From Streptomyces sp. HUAS CB01 (GTDB taxonomy: Bacteria; Actinomycetota; Actinomycetes; Streptomycetales; Streptomycetaceae), in contig NZ_CP129137.1 of assembly GCF_030406905.1 (NCBI RefSeq), positions 496,001-560,000 of the forward strand: a DNA stretch of 64,000 bases, given 5' to 3'. Below are positions 24,677 to 32,744 of this stretch, one piece after another. The first letter of the stretch is position 1; every line of letters begins with the position of its first letter. Position numbers and translations under genes: made by a program. Below the pieces are notes generated by a model. That model was not told where the DNA came from. It saw only the letters and a list, made by a program, of their open reading frames with translations, and did not search any database.

Positions 24677-25570
24677 ATGACTCGCCCTGTGACCGTCGGA
24701 GTGGACGGGTTCCCGGAAAGCAGCGCGGCCGCGGACTGGGCCGCGAGGGAAGCCCTGCTGCGGGAGGCCCCCCTGCGCGTGGTGCACGCCGACGAGTGGC
24801 CGCGCATTCCCGCCGTGCCCCCGGTCGACCGGGAGGAGCACCAGCGCTGGGCGGACACCGTGCTCGACGAGGCGTCGGGCGCACTGCGCCGCCGGTACCC
24901 CGAGCTGGCCGTCTCGTCCCGACGGCAGGCGGGCCGGGCGGCGGCCGTGCTGGCCGTCGAGGCCGCCGATTCCCAGATGCTGGTTCTCGGGTCGCGCGGA
25001 CGCGGCGCCGTCGAGGGCTTCCTCGTCGGCTCGGTGAGCACGGCCGCCGTCGGGCTCACGGACACCCCGGTCGTGCTCGTCCGTCCCCCCGGCACGTCCC
25101 GTGGCGAGCCGCCGGAGCCACGTCGGTCCCGTGACGCGGTGGCGGGACGGGACGTCGTGGTGGGAGTGGACATCCACGAGAACGCCGATGCGGTGCTCGC
25201 CTTCGCCTTCGACGAGGCGGCGCGGCGCGGCTGCGGGGTCCGTGCCGTGCACGGATGGTCGTTGCCGTTCGCGTTCAGCTACGCGCCCCGGCTCGATCCC
25301 GGTGTCCGGCAGGAGGTGGCCGACGGCGTCGCAGGCGCCCTCGCCGAGCGGCTCCGGCCGTGGCGGGGGCTGTACCCCTCGGTCAAGGCCGAGGAGAGGG
25401 TGCTCGTCGGCGCGCCCGCCGAGCAGGTGCTGTACGAGGCCGAAGACGCGGAACTCGTCGTCGTCGGCCGCCGCATCCGGCGGGCTCCGGTCGGCGGGCA
25501 CCTCGGGCACGTCGCCCACGCCGTACTCCACCACGCCACCGCTCCGGTGGCCGTCATCGCCCACGACTGA
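24677..25570 (+). CDS. Universal stress protein, tandem UspA domains
   Basis: A 297-residue protein with two Usp domains (about 1-145 and 155-297). Domain 1 starts TVGVDGFPESSAAADWAARE and has the ATP-binding G-x2-G-x9-G run in GSRGRGAVEGFLVGSVSTAA. Domain 2 starts VVVGVDIHENADAVLAFAF and has VVGRRIRRAPVGGHLGHV, a degenerate loop. It is of the actinobacterial type linked to dormancy. AAGGAGG precedes the ATG at 24677. A nitroreductase gene follows after 37 bases on the same strand, so the two form an operon. It is probably induced by hypoxia through the palindrome upstream of the neighbouring SHOCT remnant. Confidence 0.93.
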   Translation: MTRPVTVGVDGFPESSAAADWAAREALLREAPLRVVHADEWPRIPAVPPVDREEHQRWADTVLDEASGALRRRYPELAVSSRRQAGRAAAVLAVEAADSQMLVLGSRGRGAVEGFLVGSVSTAAVGLTDTPVVLVRPPGTSRGEPPEPRRSRDAVAGRDVVVGVDIHENADAVLAFAFDEAARRGCGVRAVHGWSLPFAFSYAPRLDPGVRQEVADGVAGALAERLRPWRGLYPSVKAEERVLVGAPAEQVLYEAEDAELVVVGRRIRRAPVGGHLGHVAHAVLHHATAPVAVIAHD

Positions 25571-25607
25571 CCACCAGCACGCCCGACCACCGGCCCTGGA
25601 GCGCCCC

Positions 25608-26594
25608 ATGACCGCAGAACCCCTCGACGCCAGCGTCGTCACCTCCCTCGTCCGGGACGCGACGGCGGCCCCGTCCATGCACAACGCCCAGCCGTGGAGG
25701 TTCCGGTACCTCACGGACCGGGTGGCGATCCGGCTGTTCGGGGATCCGGAACGGGCCATGGCGAAATCCGACCCGGAGCGGCGCTCCCTGCACCTCGGAT
25801 GCGGCGCCGCGCTGTTCAACCTGAGGGTGGCGGCCGCCCACGCGGGCAGGGAGCCGGACACCGTGCTGCTCCCCGATCCCGCCGAGCCGTGGCTGCTGGC
25901 GGAGGTCCGCCTGGACCGCCCGGTGCGGCCCGACGACGACCTCGCCGCGCTCCACCCCGCGCTGCACCGACGCCACACCAGTCGCTTCCCGTTCACCGAC
26001 GAGGAGGTCCCCACCGGCGTTCTGGACGGACTGCGCGCCGCCGCGCGGAAGGAGGGGGCGCGGCTCCGCGTGCCAGGCGCCTGGCACGTACAGGAGGTGC
26101 TGGACCTGCTCCACGAGGCCGAGGGCCGCGAGGCGCTCGACCCGGAGGCGCGGGAGGAACTGCTCCGCTGGACCGGTGCGCCCGGCGACGCGCCGTCGCC
26201 CGGGGACGGCATCCCCGCGCACGCGTTCGGGCCTCGGCAGCACGATGTCACCGCCCCGGTACGGGACTTCGCCGCCGGACGGACGGTGGCCGGCCGCGGC
26301 AGCGCCACGTTCGAGAAGCGGCCCCTGCTCGCCCTGCTGGGAACGCCGAACGACGGCACCCTCGACTGGCTCACGGCCGGACAGGCGCTGGAACGCGTCC
26401 TTCTCCAGGCCACCTCGGACGGTCTGGTCGCCTCCCTGACGTCCCAGGCGCTGGAATGGCCCGAACTCCGCTGGGCCCTGCGCGATCCCGCCTCCTCGAT
26501 GGGGCACGTGCAGATGGTGATCCGCCTCGGCTACGGCCCCGAGGGCCCGCGGACTCCACGCCGTGCCGTCGAGGACGTGCTGGAGATCGCGTAG
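25608..26594 (+). CDS. Nitroreductase-family protein, Acg/Rv3131-like
   Basis: A 328-residue flavin-fold protein of the Acg subfamily. The N-terminus VVTSLVRDATAAPSMHNAQP carries the conserved SxHNxQPW motif, followed by RRSLHLGCGAALFNLRVAA. The C-terminal half has VRDFAAGRTVAGRG, LLALLGTPNDGTLDWLTAGQ and QMVIRLGYGPEGPRTPRR. In mycobacterial Acg proteins part of the normal FMN site is covered by a lid and nitroreductase activity is lacking; a flavin-storage role has been proposed. It is the second gene of the usp operon. Its DosR-regulon relatives support a dormancy function. Confidence 0.9.
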   Translation: MTAEPLDASVVTSLVRDATAAPSMHNAQPWRFRYLTDRVAIRLFGDPERAMAKSDPERRSLHLGCGAALFNLRVAAAHAGREPDTVLLPDPAEPWLLAEVRLDRPVRPDDDLAALHPALHRRHTSRFPFTDEEVPTGVLDGLRAAARKEGARLRVPGAWHVQEVLDLLHEAEGREALDPEAREELLRWTGAPGDAPSPGDGIPAHAFGPRQHDVTAPVRDFAAGRTVAGRGSATFEKRPLLALLGTPNDGTLDWLTAGQALERVLLQATSDGLVASLTSQALEWPELRWALRDPASSMGHVQMVIRLGYGPEGPRTPRRAVEDVLEIA

Positions 26595-26839
26595 GAGAGG
26601 TGCCGGGCGCGGGGGACGGACCGAGGACCGCGCGGGAGCCGGGCCGGCGTTCGGCCCCTTCCCGGCCGTACGCGTACGACCGGGCAGCTCGGCGCCACGG
26701 TCGGGCCCGGACGGGTCGGCCCGAGTTGCTCACGCCGGGCCGCCGGCCTCCGGTCGATGTCGCTGCCCGGCCGCCACGAGGTCCCGGCACCCGGTCCGTT
26801 CGTGGCCGGGGCGCCCGGTCCGTTCGGGGCTCCGCTCGT

Positions 26840-27997
26840 TCACCTCTCCTCGGACGGTCCGGGGTGAAGGCCGTCCGACGGTCCCGGTACCGGGCTCTCC
26901 GACGGTCCTGGGCCCGGGCTCTCGGGCGTTCCGGTGCGAAGTCCCAGAGCGTCGTGGGCCGGTCCCCCGAGCACCACCTTCAGTGCGCCGGTGTCCGCGG
27001 GACGCGAGAACACGTCGTAGGCCTCCTCCATCCGCCCCAGGGGGAACCGGTGGGTGACCAACGCGGAGGAGGGGAGCCTGCCCGCGGCCGTCAAGCGCAG
27101 GAGCAAGGGAGTGGAGTGGGTGTCGACGAGACCCGTCGTGATGGTGACGTCCCTGATCCAGAGGTCCTCCAGATGGAGCGCGGCGGGCCGGCCGTGGACC
27201 CCCACGTTCGCCACGCGGCCGCCCGGCCTGACCATACGGGTGCACATCTCGAACGTCTCCGGGACTCCCACGGCCTCCACCACCACATCGGCCCCCAGCC
27301 CGTCGGTCAGGTCCCGTACGAGATCCTCGGGGCCTTCCGCCGCGTTGACGGTGGCGTCCGCGCCGAGCCCGCGGGCCGCGGCGAGCCGGGCCCCGGCGAG
27401 GTCGACGGCGATGATCCGCCCCGGGGTGAAGAGGCGGGCTGTCGCGATGGTGGCCAGGCCGACGGGACCGGCACCGACCACGACGAGCGTGTCGCCGGGC
27501 CGCACCTGCCCGTTGAGGACGCCGACCTCGTAGCCGGTGGGGAAGATGTCGGCCAGCAGCACGGCGTTCTCGCTGTCGACGGCTGCGGGCAACGGGTGGA
27601 CGGACAGGTCCGCGAAGGGGACCCGGACGTACTCGGCCTGCGTGCCGTCGACGAGGTGGCCGAGGATCCAGCCGCCGCCTCCGAGGCACTGCCCGTACCG
27701 GCTCTCGCGGCAGTAGCGGCAGCGCCCGCACGCGGTGATGCAGGAGACGAGCACACGGTCACCGGGCCGGACCGTCCGCACCTCGCCGCCGACTTCCACG
27801 ACCTCGCCGACGGCCTCGTGCCCGAGGACCCGGCCGGGCTCCACTTCCGGGACGTCGCCCCTGACGATGTGCAGATCCGTTCCGCAGACGGTGACCGCGT
27901 CCACCCGGACCACGGCGTCGGCGGCGTCCTCGATGCCCGGATCGGGAACGTCCTCCCACGACGTCTTTCCCGGTCCGTGGAAGACGAATGCCTTCAT
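26840..27997 (-). CDS. Zinc-dependent alcohol dehydrogenase family protein
   Basis: A 385-residue zinc medium-chain dehydrogenase. Catalytic zinc ligands appear in AVTVCGTDLHIVRGD and VLGHEAVGEVVEVG. The structural zinc loop is CGRCRYCRESRYGQC, followed by the GGGGWILGHLVDGTQAEYVR type seen in alcohol/formaldehyde-type enzymes. The cofactor fold is VVVGAGPVGLATIATA. The last 30 residues are an irregular proline/serine/glycine tail built on PGPSE repeats, which reflects repeated DNA at 26870-26930. The ATG at 27997 has GGAGGAAGGG upstream. It may regenerate NAD during oxygen limitation, an inference from neighbours. A candidate DevR-like palindrome lies 73 bases upstream. Confidence 0.9.
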   Translation of the reverse strand: MKAFVFHGPGKTSWEDVPDPGIEDAADAVVRVDAVTVCGTDLHIVRGDVPEVEPGRVLGHEAVGEVVEVGGEVRTVRPGDRVLVSCITACGRCRYCRESRYGQCLGGGGWILGHLVDGTQAEYVRVPFADLSVHPLPAAVDSENAVLLADIFPTGYEVGVLNGQVRPGDTLVVVGAGPVGLATIATARLFTPGRIIAVDLAGARLAAARGLGADATVNAAEGPEDLVRDLTDGLGADVVVEAVGVPETFEMCTRMVRPGGRVANVGVHGRPAALHLEDLWIRDVTITTGLVDTHSTPLLLRLTAAGRLPSSALVTHRFPLGRMEEAYDVFSRPADTGALKVVLGGPAHDALGLRTGTPESPGPGPSESPVPGPSDGLHPGPSEER

Positions 27998-28069
27998 GGT
28001 GACGAACCCTTCCTCCCCGCTCCGGTGGTCCTCCCTGCCAGCGTGTCCGGCGCCCGGGCCCGGCCGCTT

Positions 28070-28084
28070 GGGCCGGACGGTCCC
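28070..28084. promoter_or_regulatory. Palindrome GGGCCG-GAC-GGTCCC, candidate DevR/OsdR box
   Basis: It shares the 15-base layout and outer bases of the site at 23989. On the minus strand it reads GGGACCGTCCGGCCC and lies 73 bases upstream of the alcohol dehydrogenase ATG, a normal activator distance. Confidence 0.4.
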
Positions 28085-28205
28085 GCGGTGGTGCCTCTCG
28101 GCCCATCCGGGACGAACGCGCCGTCCCGGCCGACGACATCGCGGACCGGCGGTTCCCCGCGCCCGTTTCCGGGGCACGCGGTCCGGTCGTGCGCCGGCTC
28201 GTGCG

Positions 28206-29075
28206 TCAGTCGTGGGCGACGACGGCCACGGGAGCCTCACAGTGGTGGATCACGGCATGGGCCACGGGCCCGAGACGGGCACCGAGGTGCGACGTGCGGA
28301 TCCGCCGGCCCACGACCACGAGCGCGGCGCCCTCGGCGGCGCGCAGCAACTGCTCGGCGGCCCCGCCGATCGGTGTGAGGTCGACGACGTCGACCGAGGG
28401 GTACTTCTGCCGCCAGGGGGCGAGGACGTTCCTGAGGTGTCCGACGACATCCGGCCGCATCTCCCGCAGGGCCATGTCGAGGGCCAACGCGTCCCGTCCG
28501 AAGGGCGGAAGCGACCAGGCGTGCACGGCCCGGAGGCGGTCACCGCGCAGGGCCGCCGCGCCGAAAGCGAAGTCGAGTACCGGTTCGCACGCCTCGCGGA
28601 CGTCCACACCGACGACCACACTGCCGGCGGCCGCGCCGGACGCCTCCCCACCGCGCTCCGGGCGCGGCTCGTGCTCCGGCCGCACGAGCACGACCGGGCG
28701 GTCCGTCCCGACGATCGTCGCCATCGCGACGGACCCGAGGAGGAAGCCCCGTACGCCGCCGAGGCCACGGGAACCGAGCACGGTGAGCTCGGCGTTCGCC
28801 GCTTCGCGCGCGAGGACGGGCGGTGGCCTGCCGGACAGCCGCTCCGTGCGGATCTCGAGCCCGGGGTGCCTGTCGTGCAGGGCTTTCGCGGTGCCGGCCA
28901 GAACCTCGTCGACGGCGTCCGGCCCGCCTGTGGCGCCCGGGGCCGGTTCCGGCGCGTCGGTCACGAGCAGCAGGTGCAGGACGGCCTTCCGCAGCAGGGC
29001 TTCGCGGGCCGCCCACGCGGCCGCGGCGGCACTCTCGGCGGATCCGTCCAGTCCGACGGTCACGTGCTGCGGCAT
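28206..29075 (-). CDS. Universal stress protein, tandem UspA domains
   Basis: A 289-residue tandem Usp protein. Domain 1 begins HVTVGLDGSAESAAAAAWAA and has the ATP-loop string GSRGLGGVRGFLLGSVAMAT. Domain 2 begins VVVGVDVREACEPVLDFAFG and has VVGRRIRTSHLGARLGPVAH. Architecture and spacing match the usp at 24677, so they are paralogues. The ATG at 29075 has GAGG upstream; a GTG three codons earlier is possible. Its 5' region carries a three-copy 16-bp tandem repeat. It is convergent to nothing and lies between the alcohol dehydrogenase and the Rv1733c-like gene. Confidence 0.92.
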   Translation of the reverse strand: MPQHVTVGLDGSAESAAAAAWAAREALLRKAVLHLLLVTDAPEPAPGATGGPDAVDEVLAGTAKALHDRHPGLEIRTERLSGRPPPVLAREAANAELTVLGSRGLGGVRGFLLGSVAMATIVGTDRPVVLVRPEHEPRPERGGEASGAAAGSVVVGVDVREACEPVLDFAFGAAALRGDRLRAVHAWSLPPFGRDALALDMALREMRPDVVGHLRNVLAPWRQKYPSVDVVDLTPIGGAAEQLLRAAEGAALVVVGRRIRTSHLGARLGPVAHAVIHHCEAPVAVVAHD

Positions 29076-29105
29076 CGGCGACACCTCGGGAGGATGGGAG
29101 GACGC

Positions 29106-29153
29106 AACGAAGGAAGGGCGGAACGAAGGAAGGGCGGAACGAAGGAAGGGCGG
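29106..29153. repeat. Three perfect copies of AACGAAGGAAGGGCGG
   Basis: A 16-bp unit is repeated exactly three times without spacers, 31 bases upstream of the universal stress protein start on the minus strand. The sequence is purine-rich on the plus strand and unlike the surrounding GC-rich DNA. Perfect copies suggest recent slippage; it may affect spacing of upstream regulatory sites. Confidence 0.85.
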
Positions 29154-29399
29154 CCCGCCGGCCCGCCGGAGCAGCAGAGGCGGGACGGCGGAAACGGCCG
29201 GGCGACTTCGTCCCGCCGAGGACCCAGCCTCCTCCTCCGGCGGCCGCGGCGGCAGAGTCCGAACGGCCCTCGGAAGGGCCGACCGGCCCAGGGAGGGGGA
29301 CGGTCGCCCCTACGAGACGTCCCGGCGAACGACGGAGAGTGGGGCGCGACCATCACGCCGCACTCCCCGGCCACGGGCGGTACAGCAGGGAGGCCCGTC

Positions 29400-30038
29400 A
29401 TGCCGCATGATCTCTCCGAGCCCCGACAGCGAGGAACGGCGAGGAACGCCCTGTGGCGGCATCTGCGCCGCGCCGTCGGCCGGGACGCCGGGCCGCTCGT
29501 CCGCCCGGCCGACCGCGTGCGGAGCCGGCTGGTGGCGGGATGCGCGCTCGCCGTGGTGGTGGCCCTGGCGCTGGCCGTCACCGCCGCGTGCGGGACCTGG
29601 AGCGCCGAGCACCGTCGTGCGCTGAACGAGCGGCAGGAGCGCCGGCAGGTGACCGCGACGACCGTGCAGAAGGCGGTGACGGGCACGAGTGACGGCGGGT
29701 CGGGCCCGGCCGACGAAGGGCTCGCCGATGCGACGTGGCGGGGGCCGGGAAACGCCCGGCACAAGGGCGTCGTGGCGGTCCCGCTCGGCACGCCGGCCGG
29801 TAGTCCCGTCCGGGTCTGGGTCGACGCGAGCGGCGGGGCCACGACGAGCCCCCGGACCGACTCCGATGTGGTCATGGCGTCGGCGCTCGCCGGCGTGGCG
29901 GTGTTCACCGTCCTCTCGGCCGCCTCCCTGGGCGTCTACTCCCACCGTGCGCGCCGGCTCGACCAGCGGACACTGGAGGCATGGGAGACGGAGTGGGACC
30001 TCGTCGAACCGCGTTGGTCGGGTCGCCCGGAAGTCTGA
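29400..30038 (+). CDS. Rv1733c-like membrane protein
   Basis: A 212-residue protein with two membrane helices. The N-terminal cytoplasmic region ends in PLVRPADRVRSRLV, then comes helix 1 (AGCALAVVVALALAVTAACG), an extracytoplasmic domain of about 90 residues with VTGTSDGGSG and GVVAVPLGTPAGSPVRVWVD, helix 2 (ASALAGVAVFTVLSAASLGV) and a short cytoplasmic tail ending in EWDLVEPRWSGR. This layout and the PRxDRVRSRL/EWxxVEPxWSGR signatures match the Rv1733c family, a strongly hypoxia-induced mycobacterial antigen of unknown function. The ATG at 29400 follows GGGAGG. Confidence 0.85.
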   Translation: MPHDLSEPRQRGTARNALWRHLRRAVGRDAGPLVRPADRVRSRLVAGCALAVVVALALAVTAACGTWSAEHRRALNERQERRQVTATTVQKAVTGTSDGGSGPADEGLADATWRGPGNARHKGVVAVPLGTPAGSPVRVWVDASGGATTSPRTDSDVVMASALAGVAVFTVLSAASLGVYSHRARRLDQRTLEAWETEWDLVEPRWSGRPEV

Positions 30039-30313
30039 CCCGCCGCGCGGCCGCTCGCGTCCCGGCCTGAGCGGCGCGCGGAGCCGCACCGAGCCGCACG
30101 CCGGCGACTTCGATCGTGACGGCGACGACGGGCGGCGCGGCGGAAAGCGGCGCCGCCGGGCGGCAGGCCCCGTGAGGCCCGGCGGAGCACCCCCGACCGC
30201 GAGCCCGGACGAGCGGCCCGGACCGCGAGGGCGGCCCAGGGCGCCGCCGAGCAGGGCCGGACGGCGCCGGTCCGCGAGGACGAGCACCCCGCGACTGCGC
30301 GAGGGAGGGAAGC

Positions 30314-31189
30314 ATGGACGACGGAGCCACGAACGACGTCACCGGCAGCCGCGAGGTGATCGTCGGTCTGGACCCTCGGGACGGATCGCGCGCGGCGATC
30401 GCCTGGGCGGCGGAGGAGGCTCGCCTCAGGGGCCTGCCCCTGAGACTCGTGGTCGCCGTGCCGTGGCTCGGGGACACCCAGCACGTCGACGCCGAACCGC
30501 GGCGCGTGTCGTTGCGCGCGCAGGCGGGCCAGGCGCTCGAGGCGGCCGCGGCGTGGGCCGAGGACACGTACGCGCTCCCGGAACTGATCATGGAGCTGTA
30601 CGACGGGAGCGCCGTCGCCGCGCTGATCTCCGGGTCCGCTCACGCACAGTCGGTCGTGGTCGGTTCACGCGACCTCAACCGACTCAAGGAGGTGCTGAGC
30701 GCGGGTTCGGTCGTCGTGCCCCTCGCCGCCCGGGCCCTCTGCCCGGTCGTCGTCGTACGGGAACCGCGAACCGCGCCGGCCCGTCAGCCGCGTCTGGTGG
30801 TCGGGGTCGACGCGGACTCTCCCTCTGCCGCCGCCCTCGCGTTCGCCTTCGGCGAGGCGGCCGTGCGTGGTGTCGCGCTCGGCGCGGTGTCCGTCGGTGA
30901 GCCGCCGGTGCTGCCGTTCACCCACCGGGAGCGGGCGAGGGAGCGGCAGCGCGGGCTGCTCGCGCGGACCGTCGCCGACTGGTCGCGCCGGCATCCCGAC
31001 GTGGCGGTCGCCGGAGAGGTGGTGAGCGGCGACCCGGTGGAGGAGCTCGTGAAGGCTTCCACGACGGCGCTCGCCGTCGTCGTCGGCAGGTCCCGTCGTC
31101 ATGCCGGCACCGGGCGCAGGCTGGGACGGGTGGTGCACGGGCTTCTGCACCGCGCGGGATGTCCGGTCATCGTCGTTCCCCCGCAATAG
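30314..31189 (+). CDS. Universal stress protein, tandem UspA domains
   Basis: A 291-residue tandem Usp protein. Domain 1 starts REVIVGLDPRDGSRAAIAWA but its ATP loop is altered (VVVGSRDLNRLKEVLSAGSV). Domain 2 starts LVVGVDADSPSAAALAFAFG and has VVVGRSRRHAGTGRRLGRVV. The loss of the G-x2-G-x9-G spacing suggests it does not bind ATP in the standard way, unlike the two sister copies. The start ATG follows GAGGGAGGGAAGC. It stands between the Rv1733c-like gene and ppk2 on the plus strand. Confidence 0.9.
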   Translation: MDDGATNDVTGSREVIVGLDPRDGSRAAIAWAAEEARLRGLPLRLVVAVPWLGDTQHVDAEPRRVSLRAQAGQALEAAAAWAEDTYALPELIMELYDGSAVAALISGSAHAQSVVVGSRDLNRLKEVLSAGSVVVPLAARALCPVVVVREPRTAPARQPRLVVGVDADSPSAAALAFAFGEAAVRGVALGAVSVGEPPVLPFTHRERARERQRGLLARTVADWSRRHPDVAVAGEVVSGDPVEELVKASTTALAVVVGRSRRHAGTGRRLGRVVHGLLHRAGCPVIVVPPQ

Positions 31190-31407
31190 GGACGCCGGAC
31201 CGCCGGCCGGTGCCCGGGTCGTCACGGCGCCGCGGGTCACGGTGGTCCGCCGCGGCCAGGGCGGGACGCGTTGGCGCGACATGGTGCGCGGGGCGATTCT
31301 GGAGGGGGTGCACGCGTACCGGCGAGCCCGGCGCGCACCTTGTCGCTCCTCGGAGTCCGCACGGCAGTTCCCCGGAGTCCGCACGACAGCGAGGAGGCGG
31401 ACCGCCG

Positions 31408-32454
31408 ATGGTGGACGCAAGGGCCGTGGACACAAGGGCCGAGCGCATCGCGCGGCTGATCGAACCCCTGCGGGTGCAACCGGGAACGCGGGTGGACCTG
31501 CACAAGGACTTCGACCCCCGCTTCAGGGCCGGACTGAAGAAGGAGACCGGTGTCGAGCTGCTGAGGGCCGGGGTCTCACTGCTCGCCGAGTACCAGGACC
31601 GCCTGGCCGCCCAGAGCACCTTCGGGGTGCTGCTCTGCCTCCAGGCCCTGGACGCCGGGGGCAAGGACGGCACGATCCGGCACGTCATGAGCGGGGTGAA
31701 CCCCCAGGGCGTGAAGGTCAGCAGCTTCAAGGTGCCGTCGGCCGAGGAGCTCGACCACGACTACCTGTGGCGCTATGCGCGCAGACTGCCCGCCCGCGGT
31801 GACATCGCCATCTTCAACCGCTCCCACTACGAGGAGGTCCTGGTCGTACGGGTGCATCCGCAGAACCTGGACCGGCAGCGGCTGCCGCGGGAGGCGCGGG
31901 GCCCGGACATCTGGGACCGCCGGTACCGGGAGATCAACGACTGGGAGCGCTATCTGACGGACAACGGGTTCAAGGTGGTGAAGGTCTTCCTGAACCTCTC
32001 GCAGGAGGAGCAGCGCGTCCGTTTCCTGAAACGGATCGATCTGCCCGAGAAGAACTGGAAGTTCTCCGCGTCGGACGCGCGGGAGCGCCGGCGGTGGGAC
32101 GACTACCAGTACGCGTTCTCCGAGATGCTGTCGGCGACCAGCACCGAGTGGGCGCCTTGGTACGTTGTGCCCGCGGACCGGAAGTGGTTCGCTCGCATCT
32201 GCACCGCGGCGGTGCTCGCCCATACGCTGATGGACATCGATCCCCGCTACCCGGTCGTCGGGAAGGAGGCCCGGCGGGAGCTCCGGGCGGCCCGGCGCGA
32301 ACTGGTGGACGAGGCTCCCGAAGGCGCCGCCGCCGATCCGTACGCAACAGCGCATCCCGGCACCGGCGGGCGGGGCGGTCGCGGGGCCGGGCCGAAGGAC
32401 TCCTCGGCGGGGGCGCGGCGGGCGAAAGGGCACAAGCGGGCCCAGGGCGTCTGA
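31408..32454 (+). CDS. ppk2: Polyphosphate kinase 2 family protein
   Basis: A 348-residue PPK2-family enzyme transferring phosphate between polyphosphate and nucleotides. Walker A is LDAGGKDGT (81-89), Walker B DIAIFNRSHYEEV (132-144), and the lid includes DLPEKNWKFSASDARERRRW. The single-domain length and the N-terminal LHKDFDPRF suit the class that phosphorylates AMP or ADP. The ATG at 31408 follows GAGGAGG. The C-terminal 50 residues are a basic, low-complexity tail (GAGPKDSSAGARRAKGHKRA) that may bind polyphosphate. In the dormancy context it would supply nucleotides when respiration stops, which is inference. Confidence 0.93.
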   Translation: MVDARAVDTRAERIARLIEPLRVQPGTRVDLHKDFDPRFRAGLKKETGVELLRAGVSLLAEYQDRLAAQSTFGVLLCLQALDAGGKDGTIRHVMSGVNPQGVKVSSFKVPSAEELDHDYLWRYARRLPARGDIAIFNRSHYEEVLVVRVHPQNLDRQRLPREARGPDIWDRRYREINDWERYLTDNGFKVVKVFLNLSQEEQRVRFLKRIDLPEKNWKFSASDARERRRWDDYQYAFSEMLSATSTEWAPWYVVPADRKWFARICTAAVLAHTLMDIDPRYPVVGKEARRELRAARRELVDEAPEGAAADPYATAHPGTGGRGGRGAGPKDSSAGARRAKGHKRAQGV

Positions 32455-32498
32455 CGAATCCCGGGACCGGGCGGACCGATCCGGACCGGAGGTCGAAG

Positions 32499-32744
32499 AT
32501 GACAGCGCAGCCGAAACGGCCGTCGGGGCAACCCGTGGCTCCCGCCTCCCGGTACTCCCGCTCCCCGCAGGAGGTCGCGACCGCGCTCGGCGTGGAACCG
32601 GCGGTCGGTCCCTTCCCGCCCCGGCCGGGCGAACCGCCGACCGCCGTCCCGGCGCCGGAGACCGGATCCGGGGCCGCACCACGGTGCGGGGCACGGACGA
32701 GGTCCGGGGCGGCGAGGGCCCACGAGAAGCGGATCCATGGCTGA
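32499..32744 (+). CDS. Small proline-rich hypothetical protein, coupled to the SulP gene
   Basis: An 81-residue frame from the ATG at 32499 with a well placed GGAGG. It contains RYSRSPQEVATALGVEPAVG, then a proline/alanine/arginine-rich tail. It ends 8 bases inside the SulP gene, whose own ribosome site is weak, so translation of this frame may deliver ribosomes to the transporter start. I know no family for it. It could also be a leader whose product is unimportant. Confidence 0.5.
   Translation: MTAQPKRPSGQPVAPASRYSRSPQEVATALGVEPAVGPFPPRPGEPPTAVPAPETGSGAAPRCGARTRSGAARAHEKRIHG

Noticed and set aside
29106..29153. CRISPR-like repeat
   Set aside because: The repeats are 16 bases, directly adjacent, with no spacers and no cas genes in the window.
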